From the NCBI GenBank assembly GCA_027533185.1, contig JAPZTS010000053.1:1-15953 (forward strand): DNA of 15,953 nucleotides. The letters run 5' to 3'. The stretch comes from Leptospira sp. Lineage in GTDB: Bacteria; Spirochaetota; Leptospiria; Leptospirales; Leptospiraceae. A program made the translations under genes and the position numbers. Below, one piece after another: positions 14,455 through 15,953 of this stretch; the stretch's first letter is position 1, and each line of letters opens with the position of its first letter. The notes beneath the pieces are model-generated. The model was not told the origin of the DNA and did not search any database. It saw nothing but the letters and a program-made list of their open reading frames with translations.

Positions 14455-15953
14455 ATGAAGAAAATTTGGAGTCAAATACTGGCTTCTGATCGATTGTATT
14501 TGTTTTATTTTGCTACTGGCCTACTTTACTTCAGTTTGTATCGAATCTTATTTTTGATTACCTACCAGTATAGGGTGGAAATTTGGGATTTTTTCATTCT
14601 TTTGAGAATTTTCTTTCTCGGGATCCGCTTTGACCTTAGCACGGTTGCAATACTGCTCGTTTTTTTTGTGCTACTTTCAAAAATCAGAATTCTCTCAAAA
14701 TTAAATTCATTTCGTTTCCTTTGGATTTTCGGACCTATCTTTATTTTGCCAATCGTCAGCTTACATCTATTTGCTGATTTAATTTATTTTGAGAACGCGA
14801 ACAAACACATTGGATACGAGGCGGTTGTTTTTTTAGGAGACCTACCCATTTTAACAAAATCGATTCTAAATGAGAATCCTTTGTCAGTTAGTGCTCTCGT
14901 TTTGTTTTTAGGTTTTTATATTTGGATCATAGTCAAAATTTCAAAAATTAAAGGGCTTCAAAATCTCAAAGATTCAAATAGCAACCTTCTAAGCCAATTC
15001 ACAAGGGCCTTCGTTTGGATTTTATTTTGTTTTTTAGCATTTCGTGGTGGCATCCAAGAATCTCCTCTACGAGCCAGTGAGGCAATTATCTCAAATGATC
15101 CCTTTCTCAACCAACTTGCATTAAACGGCGTTTACACCACAATTAATGACTTAAAAAGCCAATCAATTCCTAAACATTTGAAGATGACTCGTGAAGAAGC
15201 TGTCGCCATCGTAAAGGATGAAATAGCTTATCCATCTGCAGAGTTTTTAGGGAATAGTGAATTTCCTATCTTGAGAAGAACCATTCCCAATTCAAAATCT
15301 AAAATTAAAAATATTGTTTTAGTGATCCAAGAATCTTGGACAGGCAAGTATGTGTGGCCAGTAGGAACAGGAATTTGGGAAGGAAAGGAAATCACACCTA
15401 ACTATAACAAACTGGCGAAAAAAGGACATAGTTTTAGCAAGTTTTATGCAAATGGTGGACGGACCTCGAATGCACTTTTGTCAATACTAACAAGTATCCC
15501 CGATCGGCCGGGGTTGACGGCTATCAGAACACCTCAAGTTTTAAGCCAATTCTCAGCTCTAGGGAACGTATTTTCCAAATTGGGATACCATACTTCATTT
15601 TTAACGGGAGATGATTTAAAATTTGATAGTTTACAAACCATTTTACCCCATTTTGGATTCCAACACCTAATCGGAAAACAGGAAATTTTCAAAGATGGAC
15701 GATTTTCCTTAGGAGCATGGGGTTTCGATGACGAAGTGCTCTTTACATTGGCGGAAGAGGAAATGGATTTATCATATCGAAACCAAAAACCCTTCCTTTT
15801 AACGATTCTGACAATGACTACGCATTATCCGTATAAGGTTCCTGATATAAAATTTAATCTGTTTGATAGTCAAATACAAGACTTTGACTATTTAAATACA
15901 TATCATTATTCTGATTGGGCCTTAGGCGAATTCATAAAGAAAATTGAAAAGAA
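14455..15953 (+). CDS. LtaS/MdoB-like membrane alkaline-phosphatase-superfamily transferase (runs off right edge)
   Basis: Open for 499 codons to the window end, so the C-terminus is missing. The N-terminal 200 residues hold about five membrane segments (near 14-36, 46-76, 88-111, 143-162, 184-198). An extracytoplasmic catalytic domain begins near 285: IVLVIQESWTGKYV with metal ligand Glu293, TPNYNKLAKKGHSFSKFYANG, then GGRTSNALLSILTSIP with the likely nucleophile Thr337. WGFDDE (422-427) and TMTTHYPY (453-460, His457) follow. This is the sulfatase fold of lipoteichoic acid synthases and phosphoglycerol or phosphoethanolamine transferases. A diderm spirochaete has no lipoteichoic acid, so the substrate is more likely a lipid, LPS or periplasmic glucan; that is inference. 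The C-terminal metal-binding DH motif would lie beyond the window. There is no strong ribosome binding site at the ATG. The gene is divergent from the biotin carboxylase. Confidence 0.87.
   Translation, partial: MKKIWSQILASDRLYLFYFATGLLYFSLYRILFLITYQYRVEIWDFFILLRIFFLGIRFDLSTVAILLVFFVLLSKIRILSKLNSFRFLWIFGPIFILPIVSLHLFADLIYFENANKHIGYEAVVFLGDLPILTKSILNENPLSVSALVLFLGFYIWIIVKISKIKGLQNLKDSNSNLLSQFTRAFVWILFCFLAFRGGIQESPLRASEAIISNDPFLNQLALNGVYTTINDLKSQSIPKHLKMTREEAVAIVKDEIAYPSAEFLGNSEFPILRRTIPNSKSKIKNIVLVIQESWTGKYVWPVGTGIWEGKEITPNYNKLAKKGHSFSKFYANGGRTSNALLSILTSIPDRPGLTAIRTPQVLSQFSALGNVFSKLGYHTSFLTGDDLKFDSLQTILPHFGFQHLIGKQEIFKDGRFSLGAWGFDDEVLFTLAEEEMDLSYRNQKPFLLTILTMTTHYPYKVPDIKFNLFDSQIQDFDYLNTYHYSDWALGEFIKKIEK

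Noticed and set aside
14362..14475. Longer N-terminus for the biotin carboxylase, starting at 14475
   Set aside because: The 38 extra residues are Phe/Ser/Leu-rich, precede a perfect family start (MKPISKILIANRGE) and would overlap the divergent gene's start.

Overview
This AT-rich, densely packed window most resembles a Leptospira or close Leptospiraceae chromosome. That is inferred from its gene families and I could not run a search. The pointers are an OmpL-like beta-barrel porin, a DUF1566 lipoprotein with a permissive spirochaete-type lipobox (FFLNC), a GAF/SpoIIE-type phosphatase, a GAF-GAF sigma54 activator, a POTRA-less Omp85-like barrel, and a biotin carboxylase whose carrier domain is a separate gene. 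I see no rRNA, tRNA, CRISPR array, insertion sequence or prophage, and no gene-free stretch over 300 bases.

Layout. (1) 1-1620, minus strand: DUF455 ferritin-like protein, then a class II-like c-type cytochrome, then an outer-membrane porin that runs off the left edge. (2) 1782-2896, plus strand: an alkyltransferase-like DNA-lesion protein (PWQRV in place of PCHRV), overlapping by ATGA with thiD. (3) 2958-5075, minus strand: a GAF-GAF-AAA+-Fis sigma54 activator. It is divergent from (4) 5321-9169, plus strand: a zinc-ribbon/GAF/GAF/SpoIIE PP2C phosphatase, tilS and engB, joined by ATGA overlaps. (5) 9199-9957, minus strand: an HELGH putative metallopeptidase with a coiled-coil tail. (6) 10149-12322, minus strand: an Omp85-like barrel followed by a DUF1566 lipoprotein. 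(7) 12395-14361, minus strand: biotin carboxylase and a biotinyl carrier, ATGA-overlapping, without a carboxyltransferase. (8) 14455 to the right edge, plus strand: an LtaS/MdoB-like membrane alkaline-phosphatase-superfamily enzyme, cut by the window end.

Two observations stand out. First, tilS, normally an essential gene, is out of frame in this sequence. The PP-loop half and the rest lie in different frames, joined exactly at a run of ten A (7533-7542). An eleventh A, in the DNA or by RNA polymerase slippage, would restore one 435-residue protein. Because tilS and engB overlap by ATGA, slippage could also affect EngB translation. Second, the spacer between the sigma54 activator and the phosphatase holds two matching 17-bp dyads of the form TGCTwAtwytkTAAGCA (5146-5162 and 5226-5242), with a weak -24/-12-like element between them and the phosphatase start. 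This resembles an activator-binding layout and suggests that the two GAF-bearing sensors form one regulatory unit.
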